A stretch of 64,000 nt of DNA from Apostichopus japonicus (GCF_037975245.1 NC_092561.1:19529508-19593507), one strand, 5' to 3'; numbered from the stretch's first letter, positions 1 through 52,900 are shown. The notes: generated by a model from the letters alone, not told the origin. Numbers and translations are program-made.

Positions 1-78
1 CGTTATTCTTCGAAATTCTTCTCGCAGTCACAACTTTCCTGCGGATGAATAGATGCATGAATGAAATATAAAACTTAC

Positions 79-37093
<37,015 letters not shown>

Positions 37094-40000
37094 TTGAAAT
37101 GTTCTCCTCTTTAGTTACTAGAGTATAAATTAACGTGACAAGCTGAACAGATACGCTTCAGATTAGAACACAATTAATAGAACACATGCCACCTGAGACC
37201 GCCATATTGCCTATATAGAGACATCCATATTGCATATAGCCTATACGTGACCGTTTGTATATTTATATATATATAGGACATGCAACAATTGCTAAGCTCT
37301 ATACGCATTGTACAGTGTTGGTCACGGGTCGGTGCCTCCCTTGCAGTACAATTCAGCATAGCTTTGATCTCAACTGTACTAATTTATTTGATAACAATGT
37401 GGTTCAATCGTCAACACAAAGATGGGTGTATACCTCAGTGATTGTGCCATTTATAAAAAGTATCCAATCATGTGTGCAGGTGAGTCACCAAAATATCTAG
37501 CGTGATTATACACCTTAAGGGTTACTTAATTTTTCGATGGTGAAACAATTTGAATCGATATCAATTTTATAATTTATCTTGTAGTTTCTCTTAAAATTAA
37601 TAAATTTCTAAAAAGAAAATCAAACAGAAACAATTAAAATTCCAAACGAGATAAAACTCGCGTTTTTTACAACCATTTGACGAGTGAACAGGGACGTCGC
37701 AGCGAATGGTTCGCGGGCTGACCCATTTCATTGTTAGCTTCCATGCGCTGCGTTGCCATGCACTGCGTTGTCCATGAACCAATACGTACAGTTAAGCTGC
37801 GCTGCTAGGCAGCTTCCGTAATGGTCTGCGTACAAGTGGTGTGTCGTGTTAAATTTTTTTTTGTGTTACTTTTTGTATATATTTGTTTGTTTATAACATT
37901 GCAAAGTACATTGAGCAGACGATTACACCATAAAACTCAGAATGAACTGTTAGTGTATTCTATACAGCGGTGTACCCAAGCCTTTACCTTACTACCTAAC
38001 ACCTTAACCCCCCACCCCCTTACTTACCAACCGGGTACTTCACCACACAATCAGAGCAAACAGCGTTACTATATTAAACGTGGTTAACGGCGACTGTTAA
38101 TGTAAGTTGACGAACAGTGTCAAGTGGCTCGTCCTCTCTGTGTCTAGTGACTCTGTCCTGGTCCCATAGCCGGTCGCCACTGTCTACAGGCTTTCGCGTC
38201 ATATATCACATCTTCTGAGTTTCTGAGACTGTTCTTTTATTTGACGAATTTCTCTATCAATTTCGAACCTGTCAAACCTGCCGCCGCTTTCACCGAATTT
38301 CGAGGCCTCTTTCCGGCAAGCGAACTCGGCAACTTCGCAGTAGAAAAAGCGTAGCCAGTGTGGCCGTTACGAAGCCATCATGCAGGTACCTCATCGCGCG
38401 TTAGTAGTGGTTCTGTAAGTTTAATAATTTGTAATTTGTAAGGTACCAGTCCCCAACATTTGTGTGTAACTTATAACTCAGTTGTAGTTTTAGTATTTAT
38501 TAGTATTTATTCATATTGCAAGGAGGAAACAATTAACAATTCTGTTAGAATTTACCAGAAGTATTCTTTCCATCCGTTTTTACTCTCTGTCGTCCCTTAC
38601 TGCCATTTTAGTCAAAACTTGAATCTGGTTTTGTAACAGTATCTCATTGGATCACAGGGATCCCAAGCAACAAGTAGCATGGCGACAGTTAGAAAGATAG
38701 AGACGGGTCATTTCTCTGTTAATGTTGTCTTTCTGAAATGGTTTACTTTAAATGTACAATGACGATGCTTGAAACAGTCAGTTTATGACATTTTTAGAAA
38801 ACAGTCTTGACACAGCTAAAATGACTTCATTTGAAAACCTATGGCGAAACTATAGCACATCCGTAAAGAACCGCCACAACAAACACACATACACTCTAAA
38901 AAAGCCAATCAACCTACCAAATGAATCGAAACTAACAGAAATACAACCGTGCGATAACACTGGCAATTTATTTAAAAAAAAACACATTTTAGAATTTTAG
39001 GATACTGTATAATAAATACCAATCAGACCAATTGAGACACAACGCGGCAAATTGTTAGCTGTTTTATCATGGAGTATTAGCTCATTGGTTAACGCCGGTG
39101 TCTTCCAATCATAAGGTCCCCGGTTCTAGTGAATCCAAGATTAATGTACTGTAGCCTATGTCATCAAGTTACAGAGTTGTTGACAATTGACAATTCATAA
39201 TCATGGACTTTAAATATCAATCTAAGAGACTGACTTCGGTCAGCTTGCAGCTTTGATAAGCCAATGAGACTTCTTCGCGAGTTCCTGCTTGCAGGAGGAT
39301 CTAAAATACATACATAAATACAAATACATACATAGTTCAGCGATCACTATATCAAATACTCGATGTTCAAACAGCCTATAAGAGTTACCTCACAAAGAAG
39401 AGTACACCTAACCTATGAAAGTGTACGTAGGTCAAGGTCATGTCAAGATGAAATATGCAACGAGTCTAACGCACACGTCTAGGCAACCAACGGTTACAGC
39501 CACGAAGCGTTATTATATAGGATAACCATATATTTCATATCAAGAGAGTATTACAATGTATGATGCGAGGATATACGGGAAATTCCAGCGCTATGTATAG
39601 TGGCCTGCTTCCGGCGTGGTCTTCCTGTTTTGTTGTAATTCTCCGTATTCTACAAACTATATTAGGACATTACAGAAGGAACAACGTACACATTCATATA
39701 TCGTGATTTTCTCTGGTTCAGCAATGAAGGAGCAGCTCTTGCCTTAGAAAGAAGTTGAAGAAGTTCACCAGAGAAAAAGGAAAGGATAGAGTCTTCTGCA
39801 CTACAAGAGGACAAATTGCATCGGTGTGGTAAGTGATTCATTGTTTCAAATGTATATAGTATGTGAACAGTGGAATGGATTCCTAAACAGATAAAGATAT
39901 ATGTTGAATACTTCATTTAAAATAACCTACAGAGAACAAAGTAAATGTTATAAATAAGCCTGTGCATGTGCCAATGTGAACAAAATGTCTGTATATGTGA

Positions 40001-40899
40001 AAAATAAGCCCAAGTGTACTTTGACAACCACATAGACATAATGAGTTGGGTACGGGTTGGCGTTGGGAGCCAGTGGAGCATATTTTACAATAGCCTATGC
40101 TAGGAAGGTATGCTTGGAAACATGGATGCTATTTCCGTTTAAGCAACTTCATCCTAAGATATCTTATCCTTCCTGTGTTTCACATATATGGACAAAGGTG
40201 CCTACGATTGGTCTTCCCAGCAATTTAAAATTTCCCTACTGAACATTAATATTTCCCGCTTCCTTTTGGGTGACTTGGAAAGGAGCAACTGTAGGACAAG
40301 AGTGCTGAAGGGGCTCAAGAATCCAGCTGCATACCCTCGGTACCTGAAATGTTTAAACAATAGATATTCGCACATGACCTTCTGCTAGTCTATTTTTGCT
40401 ATTTCCGACGTATTGTTTCTAAAAAACTTAGCATACAGGCTCAAACTCATTTAATTCTGAAAAAATGATATGAATTATTGTGGTGTCCGAATTATCAACA
40501 CTGTGTAACCGAAACGGAAACTCCAAATATCATCAAGGTCACCTTCTCTTGATGTAGGATAACGCATTGAACTGAGTTCAAGGCGGAACTGTTTTTAACC
40601 CTTTCACTATAAATCTAAACACTAGTGCGTAATCTCACTTAACAGTGATCGAAACCAAATCACATCCTGTTTTAGTTTGTACCTTTCTGTGAATAACAAA
40701 TAGTTTATTACACAGTACACAGAACAGAACAGACATGTATTAAACTGAAAAGTTAACAAGAAACGCTTCTTGGGTATTATTTTAGAAGTGTGAATGGAAA
40801 TCTCTAAGACTAAGTAATGCGATTAATAAATGATAATCATTAGCTGTTCTCATTTTCTAATATTACATAGCCTTAACAGTTAATACTTTTCGAGTTACA
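37094..40899. other. Intergenic region between divergent RPTP-like and NLR-like genes
   Basis: About 3.8 kb that must hold the 5' UTRs and promoters of both genes. Apart from the SINE at 39068-39335 I see no supported coding exon, RNA gene or clear TATA/initiator arrangement. Open frames here (for example 39662-39916 minus) show no recognisable domain. Confidence 0.6.
39068..39335 (+). mobile_element. tRNA-derived SINE, family 1, copy 3
   Basis: Head TTAGCTCATTGGTTAACGCC with box B-like CCGGTTCTAGTGAATCC, the same body and a (CATA)n tail as the copies at 12425 and 31659. Confidence 0.8.
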
Positions 40900-40957
40900 A
40901 TGGATAGCGAGACCAATACTACAAAGCCTACAAGCTATGAAATGGAGCAAAGTATGG
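40900..40957 (+). CDS. NLR exon 1: start codon and short N-terminus
   Basis: Encodes [19 protein letters not shown] and ends at a GTGAGT donor in phase 1, which fits the phase-1 acceptor of the DED exon. It was chosen because it supplies an ATG with a good donor; there is no domain to confirm it. Confidence 0.5.
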
Positions 40958-43900
40958 GTGAGTATTGTTTGAATTTTTAATAGAAAATGTGGGGCGTATT
41001 CAATCTTAATATTCTCGTTTAGCCCATACCACAGTTGTTCATTTTTATTTATAACGAAAAACGAAAAAATATTATTCATGATAACTTTGAAATATATAGC
41101 ATGCGATTCGGAAAGTGTGAATATAACAATACAACACAAGAACCAAATGTCGAAATACCGTCGAAGTTTGCTGCCAGATTGAAAATTCTTTCACTGGCTA
41201 ACTGTGTACATTATTGTAATCAAGTGTATTCATGCATGCATGAGGGTCGTTGCTGTTTAAAAAAAGGTAATTCTCATACTTCTACTTGTGAAATGTTGTT
41301 CTTTTGGTTGATGATCTGATATGAAAATGAAAATATGAGGTCATGCCAAGCTCATCTACTGGGTGAGAAAAGTAAATTACTTGGTGGAGAAAATAATTTA
41401 TTGGGTGGCGATGTTTGAATTAGGTAGGAAATTGAATTTACTGGGTGGGCAATGTTAAAGCCCAATTTACTAAGTGGGCAAACTAATATGCTGTGTGGAT
41501 AAACACGCATCCAGTTGTTGTTTTATATTACGTTATAGTTGAATAATAAATACAAAGATTGCGTATTCAATTTGTCTCCCTGGCTGTCCAGGGTTTCCAA
41601 ACATTGCTCCCTTTAAAACATTCATTTTACACATACTATACTTCCACTTTATCCATTCAAACGGGCATAGAGCCATCATTTCCGACATCCTGTGTACAAA
41701 ATAATGAGTACGTCTAATGCTCGTAGATGTGTGAATTGAGAACACGAACGTTTTCTTTCCCATCGAAATTATTACGTTGCTTTATAAAATGTTAAGCATA
41801 ACCAGAACTTGTACGTTAGATTTCAACTTTCTATTTTATATATGAGGATCCTTGATATTTGCCCACAGTCATCCTTTAGTAAGTAACATTTATTTGTCGA
41901 TATAGGGAAAGTGGTACAAATGATGCACTTGTTTCATAATTTGGTAGGTTTTGGCAGCTTCAAAGTCGCCTTAGCTGGTCTTTTAAAGCTTGAAATAATA
42001 CTGCATCTAGCAACGTACTTTGAATATCCACCGGCGAAAATAAGTGAACTCAGAGAAACACCTGGAGAGAAAGGTCTTGTAATGGCAACTTTGATGGAAG
42101 AAAGGGGCCAAATAAATTCAAACGACATCTCACCTCTTCTCCTTGCCCTGGATAAATTAAAGCTTTTTGGAATAATGTCCTCAACCAGACATCTTTTTGA
42201 GTTACATACGGGCAAGAAAAATCCAGAGCCATTGCCGAAGCCGCAATCTAGAGGTATGTTTAACAATCTGAATCATGCAGTACAATCAAATGTGTGTTCA
42301 AATAATAAAGGTATGGTATGGGTAGTTTCATGCAATGGTTCATGTCTCCCATTTCGATTGTAATTTCTTTTTTAAAGAGACAGTTGTGATCGTGTGGTTA
42401 AGGCATCGGACTTGCAATCTACACATGACATTATGTAACACACTTTATCTCAATTGTATATACATTCAGGTGTCGATGTGAGCAGGGGTTTCTGTTTGTA
42501 ACGTTGTGTGAAAGTAATTGCATGACAATGTTATTTATGACTCTACAACTCTACCTATATTTCATAATACTGGAACCGAAAGAGACATGTTTAGCTACCT
42601 TGTCGATGTCAGGTAATTTGCATAAATATTACTGTCGTGAAAGAGGTAACAAATATGTTCAGCGTGTAGTGCTGTTAACTTCTGAGTACTTTCAGCAAGG
42701 CAGCTGCAACCATGAGCACAGCTCCGAAGAAAGTCGACAACTCTTCTCTTCACTGCTAAGGAGATAAGAATTGTTCGCCGCAAAGCTATATATTAAAAGA
42801 ATCATGATGACAATTGCTGCTCAGCTGAATATGGAATTTATTTATATAACAAGGTCTATGGAAACATTTTTTGTTTGTTTCCTTTTCTGTTCTACAGGAA
42901 AAACCAAACTTTTCTTAGAATATTTAAGAAGTACTTACACGCTATGGTTCAATAAGATCCAACCAATTCCGTATATTCGCGACCATGTTGCCTGCGTTGA
43001 CGATATCTATATAGAGACCGGTATGGAGGTGACTAAGAGATCACCATCAAACGAGAAAGATTTGAATCCGGATGTTGGATCCCGTACCAAGAAGTTAAAG
43101 TCATACCGTGATGTTTTCAGCGACAATGTCATTTCATCTAATCGCGTGATACTGCACGGAGATGCCGGCTATGGTAAATCGTGTTTTACTCTGAAAGCTG
43201 CACATGATTGGTGCACTGAAAACATTTTGTCTCCTCTTAAAGATGTTGGTATCTTTATTTTGCTTCCACTAAGACTTCTTGGTGATATATCATCACTTTT
43301 CCTTGCGATCAGTCTGTTACTCATGCCAGGAGAATCAAGGCTCACCGAAGACGATATCATGGAGGTATTGAACAACAGCTGCTCTGTTGTGATCGTGTTA
43401 GACGGCTACGATGAGTATCCTGACAAGGATAGTGGTGTTGGCACGGATATTATCAAACTAACAGCAGGAACAATGTTTGCAAACTTTAAAGTTATTACCT
43501 GCACAAGGTCTTCATGTATACCCCAGGACCTGGATCCTCGCACTGTATTTATTAGGTTGACTGGCTTTGATGACAATGCAAAGAATGAATACATACATCG
43601 AGCTGTCGTCGGTGAAGACAACGAGGAAGCAGCCGACAGGATCAAGCGTCTTCTTAGCAGCAGCCATGTAATAAGTGACATTTGCCAAGTACCACTATTC
43701 TGTGTCATGTTTGCCCACATTGCCAATGAAGAAGAGGACTTGGTTAAGTTTACCTCCGTTACAACCTTCTTCAGATATATGCTGACCTGCTTTTACAATC
43801 ACATGTGGAGAAAAAAGGATACCGCTTCTTCGAAGAAAAGGAATGAGTCACCAGCTGATCATACCAAGCTCAATAAAGTGGTTTTCAATGATCTCACGGG

Positions 43901-46900
43901 CAGTACTCAACAAATCGTTTGGGACAAACATGAGTTTAAGAATAAAATAGGATCCAAATGCTATGATGAACTTATTGAAATAGGCATACTTCTTGAGGAC
44001 GAGGTAATGGAGGTTAACAACACACCGGGAGTTAGTGTTCATGAACATATCAGACGCCGAGAAATAGTCAGATTTTATCATAAACTCTTTGCTGAGTGGT
44101 ATGCAGCTAACTATCTTGCAGATTGCGCTGGATCGATTTTTACATTCTGGTTAAACACAACCTTCGAACGTGTAAATCCCTTAGACCTCCAATTTGTATT
44201 TCGCTTTGCATGTGGACTAAACACCAAAGCATCTCAAAGAATTATAGAGTATCTCAGGAAAATTGATGACGGCCAGTCATTTGCATCTCTGTGTTTCTTC
44301 GAGCAGATGGGAAGTGAGGAGGATATAATTGATACTGCCAAACAGATGTGTTCCGACGGCATGGTCATCGGATGTAGCGATAGCAGACTGCTACAGCGTT
44401 CGAACATACAGATTCTGGATATTGCATCAAAGGGTCAGGTAAGATATGATGGGTTTACCAATATCGCGATATTGCTGGAATACGCCATAAAAAGCACTTT
44501 TCTTTCCGATAGTGATACAGACGGTAATTGCAATTTATTTAAACTCGACATTAATATAAGTAAACTAAATGCATATTAGTTCTTGCTTTCGGTGAAAATA
44601 GATGTTAATAAAGTCAACAGTGCCACAAAATTGACGTCATTACCAGATTCTAATTTTTGTGGAATCTGAACGTAAGTAACCTAATTTCCCATTCGATAGA
44701 CAATAATCATATGCTTCTCAATAACATGTGGAGGGTAATTGTTGTATAATCATATACGTAGCCGTGCCTTCTTTGAACTGCGAAACGTTATTACATAGCC
44801 ACGAGAAGCTATACTCGGTGCAGATGGGTTTGCAAATCGCCACAGCTGGGTGCTATTTGTGTTCACCATTTGGGCAACAAGACGGTAATAAAGGTAATAA
44901 TAATATAATAATAATAACCAGGACGTTCTGTTCTATAAAGTCATGATTCTAATTGCTACTGTGCCAATTTTTCTCTTGGTTAGATTCCTGTGACCTATTT
45001 ACAGCTTAAAGACTCTTTCCGCAAAATCGATGGGAGTAACATTATTCTCAGTTCTGGACTGGATTTGCCCTGTCCATTGTCAGTGGCAACAATGTCAATC
45101 ATCAGGACAAGTGATGACCTTGAAAATGTACGTGTCCGCAATGAAGAACACTCATTTCAGAATGAGCAAGAAAGCGAAGATGTAACCGTTAGTCAAGACA
45201 CCGTCACAAAATTACTTCAGTATGGATTAAAATCACGGGCATTGAAAGAGTTAACGTAAGTATATACGAATTCCAAACAGTGAGATTAAAATCTTTTTAA
45301 TTTTTTTTTCAAAGAATGATTTCAGTCATCATTTTTTTCAGTCCAAATTCCTACATATTTAACACTTCTTATGTGAAGCTAACCGCTTACTAGCTAACTT
45401 GGTATAAAGGTGTTGTGAAGTAGGGAGCAAAAAGCTAAGTTACGTTAGCTTCACTAGGAAATTCTTAAGGGGATTAAAAGCTGGGCGTAAAAAGAATGGT
45501 GGAACACTTGCAAAGATGATTAAAGTTAGAGACAGAGAGAAGAAGGGTGTAATGCAGTGGCCTTTGTCAGGAGAGGAGCTGAGGCATTAAGGGAGAAAAT
45601 GAAAAGGGGGAAGCTTAAGAGTGTTTTAGGATAGACATGGAACTGCAGCGACTTGTTATTTACTTGTACATGTAGAGATGACAATGTTATGTGATAGTTT
45701 TCGGAAGGTGGAGCTAAATGATTTTTGATATGGAGATTACAGTGATGTGTCTAGTAATGTAGTGGACGTTGGAAATGAAGGCTAGATGTTTCTGACATTT
45801 TAACAGAAGCTATGGTGTCTTTGAAGTGACTAAAGGACGAAAAAAAGAGAAGCATTGAATAACTCCCTGTTTGCTTAATGAATTACCACGAACAGCGTAA
45901 CAGAAGGTTAAACCACAATTCACGCAAGATCAGCAGTCTCTGAAACAAGAAATCCTTACTCCTTGCGGTGCGGAATAATGTATTTCAAAAGATTACTAGA
46001 ATCAGTTCGCATGTTACCTCAGTCTGCCAAACATATCACAGTTAAGTTTACAAAGCAATACAAATATTAACAATGCACAAAAGAATTTGGTAGTGAGTAC
46101 TGTCTTGTTTATACCGGTACAGGTTTGAAGGTCACATGCTGCCTTTGTCATTTCCTCCAGAGTCGATTCCTGACCTTCAATCAAAGGATATAAAAAGTGA
46201 GTCTGCCTATTGTTACCTCAGGTATGCCTATATTGTTGAAAACGCAGCGCAGGTTTATTAACGCACTTACGATATAGGTCTACATTTCTTAGGACTTTAT
46301 ATAAATGTAATTGTATGACATATACCTGCATGCTATACAATTTTCTTCATCACAACCACATTACAGCAATTCAGTGTATTTGTTTTCTGCAAAAAGACTT
46401 AAAAATGTGAGAAACAAAAAAACCCGCCTGGTAATCATTTTATCAATTTTGAATCTGCATGAATTTGCAATTTGTCAAAATGAGGTAACCCTTTTCAAGC
46501 GCATAATAACATTTGTGAATTTCATTTTTATGCCTCTGTTTTAAATTTTAGTCTCATGGAAACTGCTGAACTTCGAGTTTCGTCTTGATCTGCAGTCCGG
46601 GAACTGGAAGGTAAATAACTTATTAACACTGCATAAAATATGAAAGGTCGCTAGTATTTGCCACAAATTTTAGCATGGTAAAAATTGATAAAAGGTTTGA
46701 AATAGCCCTATAACTTTCCTGGTGGTTTTGAATCTCCAAAATATATATTTCCAGATATCGAGAAGTGTTTTATTACATGTCCCAGTGAGGAAAATACTTT
46801 CAGTGAGGCACTAAGAATCTAGCAAAAAAGTTGATGCTTGGGCGACCATAACTTGACTTTCTAACATATTTGGGGCCAATAATTATGACCTTTAGTAGGA

Positions 46901-49900
46901 CTTGTTAATTAATTAATTAAAAGAAAAACTACACGCTATGATAGTTATAAGGTAGTTGCACGCATCCTTAATACAAATGAAACGCAATAAAACAACACAA
47001 GGAGCTGTTGTCGTTAACGTCCCTTTATCAAATAATCAAAGATATTTGTGGAAGTTTCCAAGTTGTTCTCGACAATACAGGTTCAATATAAATAAAGAAT
47101 GTTTTAACAGTTTCCCTAAAGTGTGTTATTCCTTTTGTCATCATTTCATTGTAGTAAACTTTAATTCTGAAACAAGAAACAAGAAAGGTGCACTGCATGT
47201 ACGCAAAACACACAACATGCACTACATTGATAACATGCAGAACATGCAATACGTACATATTATATAACACCTGCACCAGACCTGCATGCTCTGTATTATA
47301 AAGCGCCCTAAACACATACACGATATACACAACATAAACTACACGCACTAACTGCATGACCCATGTACTTCGTACCGTACGTAAGATGCACTGCAATCGC
47401 TCCGGGCACTGCTTGCAATGCATATGTTGCACGTACGACATTCGCAGCACTCTCTACATCCACTACAATTACTTCATGCACTAAACACAACATTGGGTGC
47501 AGTGCATTAAAAACATACAATGCATGCACTGCGCGTACCACATGTACTACGTTGCTACATGTACTCACTGTACTGATATACACCACATGTACTTAATGTT
47601 ATACACACAACGTGCACTTAATACGATTTTACGAGGATTTTATAATAAAATATAATGTTATCGTCTGTTTTTGTCCCCTTTTATCGTCTCTTAGATGGAT
47701 GATATCGAAACTATCCGCAAGACCATTTTACCTACTGTGTCATTGGAAAATTTCATCAGTAGAAAACGCGAAACGGCTACAATCTTGTTACTGGCGAATG
47801 GAACATATCACAACGTACGTCATTCTTTGTTTATGAGAAGTTAATTGACATGATCAGAAATGTTACTATAATTGTTCATTTTCCGAAAGCTTTTGTACAT
47901 TTTAGTATTGGAACTGATTTAAGCATGAACAATACATATCTACACACGTTAATATCTAAATTGATTCCTGATACATCAATCTGCCCACGGTATTTATATA
48001 TCCTGATTTTGTGCACCAAATATCGTCTGGAGTTGCCATTGCATCGACAATTAGGCATTCAGCATTATTGTTATTTGGAGCCAGCTCAGAGAAAGATTTA
48101 AAAGTCAAATATTACACTGCAAAAAAGAAAGAAAAAAATTAATATATTTTCACAGCGAGTGACCATCGTCATTTATACAGACACAAGCAATACTTACTTT
48201 TCATTGGGTTTTCTTTAGATGGGGATACCCTGTTTGCATTTCCTTGGCTCGTTCGATACGATTTATGATAAAAACATCAAACTTCAATCTGGACTCGTGG
48301 TAGCTTGTCCAACATCGGTAAAAAGGGTGCACTTAGCAGCGACAGGAAACGAGTCAAGTCGATGTCACGAGGACCGAGCCCTAACTGAGGAAGACGTTCT
48401 TGCAATTTTCCAATATAGTCTGCAATCTCAAACATTAGCAGAAATTATGTGAGTACCATCACATCATATATATAATGAAATTCTATTGCTGGTGCTTGAT
48501 GTATGTTTTTTATGCGCTTAAGTAATTGTTTTCGTCTAACCGTTAATTTGGCGTTCAATAGATATATTTGGTTTACGTAGAAGCCTATCTATATATCAGC
48601 TGGGGTGACAGTAAATTTACTTCAATAAATTTATTTGGAAACCTGCTCAAGATGGTTGTGTTTGCCAACGCAAGTGACAAAAATCACTATACCATAAAGC
48701 ACAAATGTATTCATTTTCTGACCGAGTAACTGCGAACATATATAATGGTCATAATTTTGATTATAGCTGATCATTGGACGAGGTTGGACACATGATACGG
48801 TCAGACAATTAAAGGTACTATATTGTCAATAGCGAAAGTTTCCCGCACGAGATCAGAGAGATAGCCCACACCCTTCACAATAATTCGTTAAAGTCACGCT
48901 ACCATAGATCTCTGAACAATTAGAGAAGTTACCACCAGGGTAAAATATGTTTATCTTCGTACGATTGGATGTAGACCATGCTCCTTTTTTAATCCAACAA
49001 TACCAAGAGAAACAACAACCTTGTTTTGATCCAAATATTTAAAGGGAAGCTCACACAACAGACGGAATATATGTTATATAATATTTGACTTTTCTTATCG
49101 TTCAATGTTTCCACTTTCTCTCCACTTTTTCCAAATTAGTTTCGAAGATTATCTGCTTCCCTTGAAATTTGACCATGATCGTATCCAAGAGGAGCTAAAG
49201 TCAAGACGTATAAAAGGTACATTTCCATAGTTTGGTTGTTTGGAATACAAATACAATTGCAAACGGTTCAAATAAATGACTTTTTGCGTCTATATGATAT
49301 AAGTGTGACCTCCGTATATAGCTTTAAATCAATCTACCGTTGGAACAAACACAACGAAAAATAGGGACACCTCTCAATATGTAGTTTTCCTTAGACTTAT
49401 ATGGACTTCTATATTTTGGTAACGCAAGAGGCAAGGCGTGGTCCAGCTATAAAATAAAACGGAGGCAACACAAATGGTCTGTATAACACAAGAACTATAT
49501 AGAAAAATAGAGCCTTACACGAGATGAATCCCTGAGGTTATTTGAACCCGAGAGCATAACAAGCAAAGCAAAGAAGTGTTTCTCGACAACCCCCCCCCCA
49601 CCCCTGCCCCGCCTTTTTGTATCTCTTACTGTTTTACGATGAGTTGACAATCTTTCACAACATGTTACATTATGAATATAATCCACTTCATTGTTGTGTT
49701 TGAATTTGAAGACTTCAGAATTATATTTCAATACAAATGGTGACTTTAATGTTAGGAATACTCCAGAATATTATCAGAAATAGCAAAGAAAACAAAACAA
49801 AGAAAGAACACCATACGCACAGTTCCTAAATGTGATACTGCTTTACCTTAACTTCGTATTCATTTTAATAATTCGTATTTTAGCTTAAGCTTAAGTACTT

Positions 49901-52900
49901 ATTTGTCTTTAATTCTCATTTTGTTAGTCTACTGGCGGTTGAACCATCGACAATGCTTTCTGGAGCTCGAGTCAGGTCTTTGGAAGGTAAGAAATAAACT
50001 ACAAATGGTTGAGTTGAACCAAAATAGATGTTACTCCATTTACTGCATACATATTATATTCCGGATACCGAAGATAGACGACTGAAATAATGTCTAAGTG
50101 AAGAAACCTGTCCTGTGTCAGCAAAATACATGTTGATATGTTTGTATGAATGACGATTTTTTTTAACTTCTCTTGCATATTTATAACAATAAATGTTAAC
50201 TAGCTCAACACTTCAGTGGCCAGTAAATAACAAGCAGCTTTTTTGTTTAATCTCATCTAGTGTATACCTATCTGGGACTTGTTTTCATTGTTATTGTTCT
50301 AATCTTTTACGATGAGAGAGTTGTGAGTCAATTGTTTAAGGCAGTGAACGTGAGCTAAGGTTTGCAGGTTCGAGTCTTGGCCAGATCATTACGTTGTGTC
50401 CTTGGACAAGGCACTTGATCTCCATCGCCTCACTTCACCCAGGTGTATAAAATGAGGACCTGTGAGATAAATAGTCAGTTGAGCGCTGTTTAGCTGCTGC
50501 CATGTGGAGGGATTGTCTCTATGTCTGACAGGTTATCGTTGACCATAGTAATATTGAATTGCGCATTAACACCGTTAACGGTGGATATGTCTGCGCTTTA
50601 TAAATCTAAAATTAATATTATTATGAAACATTGTGACCGGATCAACGGTTAAAAGCTGAAAAATAACATGTTGAATAACTTGAACAATTGCAAAATGAAC
50701 TATTTTCCATTCGACATGTATTCAACTTCGTTTTGTCAATTAAATGTTGCAAGGTATTTTCACTAAACATATTACACATTGCATTGAGTTTCATGATATT
50801 TGATAATAATATTGGAGAGATAAAGAGACAGCTATTGAAAGAGATGGGAAAGGTGAACACTTAATCTAATTTTGATCTTCCCAAAGTCACAATGTTTTTG
50901 TTTTTGTTTCAAATTTATATCATCAGCACCATGACGTCCATTACGTCCAGTCTATCCGTGATACGTGTTCACGAACCGTGAAATTCACGAAGAACCAAAA
51001 GGCATCACTCCAGTATTCAAACATCCAACTACTAGTTATTGCCTCTAACCATGACGTAAGTTAAATAGTGCCAACAAGTCAACGAAAATGTCAATTTTCG
51101 ATGATATTTAAAACTGAAATTATCGTTCGACGAAGAAAAACTAGCAAAGACATTGAATATTCCATTCTAGTTTTGATATCAGCATTAACAAAAACGCGTA
51201 GTTTTTCTCTACGAAATTACAGGTAAAGAAAAATTGTGTATGAATAGGAACGGCATAAAAAAGTATTTGCATATCATGTTAGATTAATGTTAACCTTTAT
51301 TATTGCACAATTTGAAAGTCTACTTTTAGCTTAGTAAAGATATAATAAGTAACTTTACATTAACGGATGTCATTGCGGATGTTCTACAGTTTTTCATAGA
51401 TGGAAAGAAAGTGAAGGAGAGGAAAATTTATCAATATCTCATACTAAATTTGATCTCAATTAGATCCAGATACACGGTCTTCACCTGATACACACGTTTG
51501 GTACGACAGACGGTATTACACTTTCACTTCGCTCTGGCGTAGCTGTGCCCAAAGTGTCGGTAAAATCGATCAGGATAACAAAGCAATATACCGATTCATC
51601 TACGGCTGATGAAAATGAAATTAACGAAGAACAGATTGAGGGACTCCTCCAATATGGATTACAATCGGAATACTTTTGCAAGCTCTCGTGAGTACATATG
51701 ATATAATTTTATGATCATATAATTATGGATTGACAATGTTATACTACTTTTATGGGTTAGTATGTAAGTATGGTTAGTATGTCGGTCTATTACTACAGCC
51801 TCAATACAAACGCAAAATTCATACTTTAGTTGCTTTAAAAAAGAAAAACAAAGAAAACAAAGCAAGAGTTCTCCTTGTTAGGTATAAAAGGACTAAACCT
51901 TATATTTTTCACCTAGTGTACTCATAAAAAAATGTGAGCAGGTTGTTTCGATATGAAGTAACGTCAGATAGTAATTACATACCATTGTGAAATCGACAAG
52001 TAGCTTTGTATGTAGCCATACTCGTGTACAAGATATTCAATTCATTCAGGTATGTATTTTCAATACAAACCTCCACCCGTACTTACCGACGCAATCCAAA
52101 AAGGGCTTCGATTACTGTTTCCTCATTATTTCCATTTGATCTCTCTAGATTTCAAGAATGCCTATTACCGCTTACCTTTCGACCCTTATCTGAGGAACTT
52201 CAAACTAAAGCAAGAGCTGTCAGAGGTATGTTTTATGTAAGAGTGCCATTATTACTATACTCGTTTATGATTGAAGTTTTATGTCATAAGTTACGGTCAA
52301 TAAAGTTGGACACGCATCCTGGATGCAGAAAAAGTGAAGACAGCAAATTGCCGGGCATTTCGGGTAATTTTGATGCCAGTTTATCTATAAGATTATTTGA
52401 CAATAACTTTGGAAGTGATATCATATTTCTGAATCATCTATCTTAGCTACCGGACGCATATTTAGCCAGTGTTGGGAACAATCTCAACCATTTTGGGTTG
52501 AAATCGAAACAAGTACAGACAATCTTAAGTTTATAACTAAAATCTAACAAACTCATGTCTACCGTCTTATCAACACTTGACAAACATGACTTCCGTGCTC
52601 AAAGGCTATCCGAGTTGTCCCCAATTCATGTTTAATTTAAATTCGAATTACCACCCTTATAGCCATATTTTAAAACACATATCTACATATCAATAATATC
52701 GATCAGTACTAGAGATATTGCTATATTTATCGGTTGTTCTTTTGATCCAACTAACTGATGCTTTAATTTCTTTTTCAGTCTCATGGTGTCTTTGTGATCG
52801 TAAGTTTCTTCTCGATAGCGAATCCGGACAGTGGAAAGTACGTGTAGCGATTTAAACAGTTGGCAGTTGTAGTCATCTGATTAACTACCACCAGTGAAAT

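Noticed and set aside
41035-41319. 94-codon plus ORF with several cysteines between NLR exons 1 and 2
   Set aside because: No domain and no fitting splice sites, and exons 1 and 2 already join in phase without it.
47028-47596. Overlapping ORFs of 77-140 codons on both strands
   Set aside because: Low-complexity CATG-rich DNA in an NLR intron with no splice or domain support.
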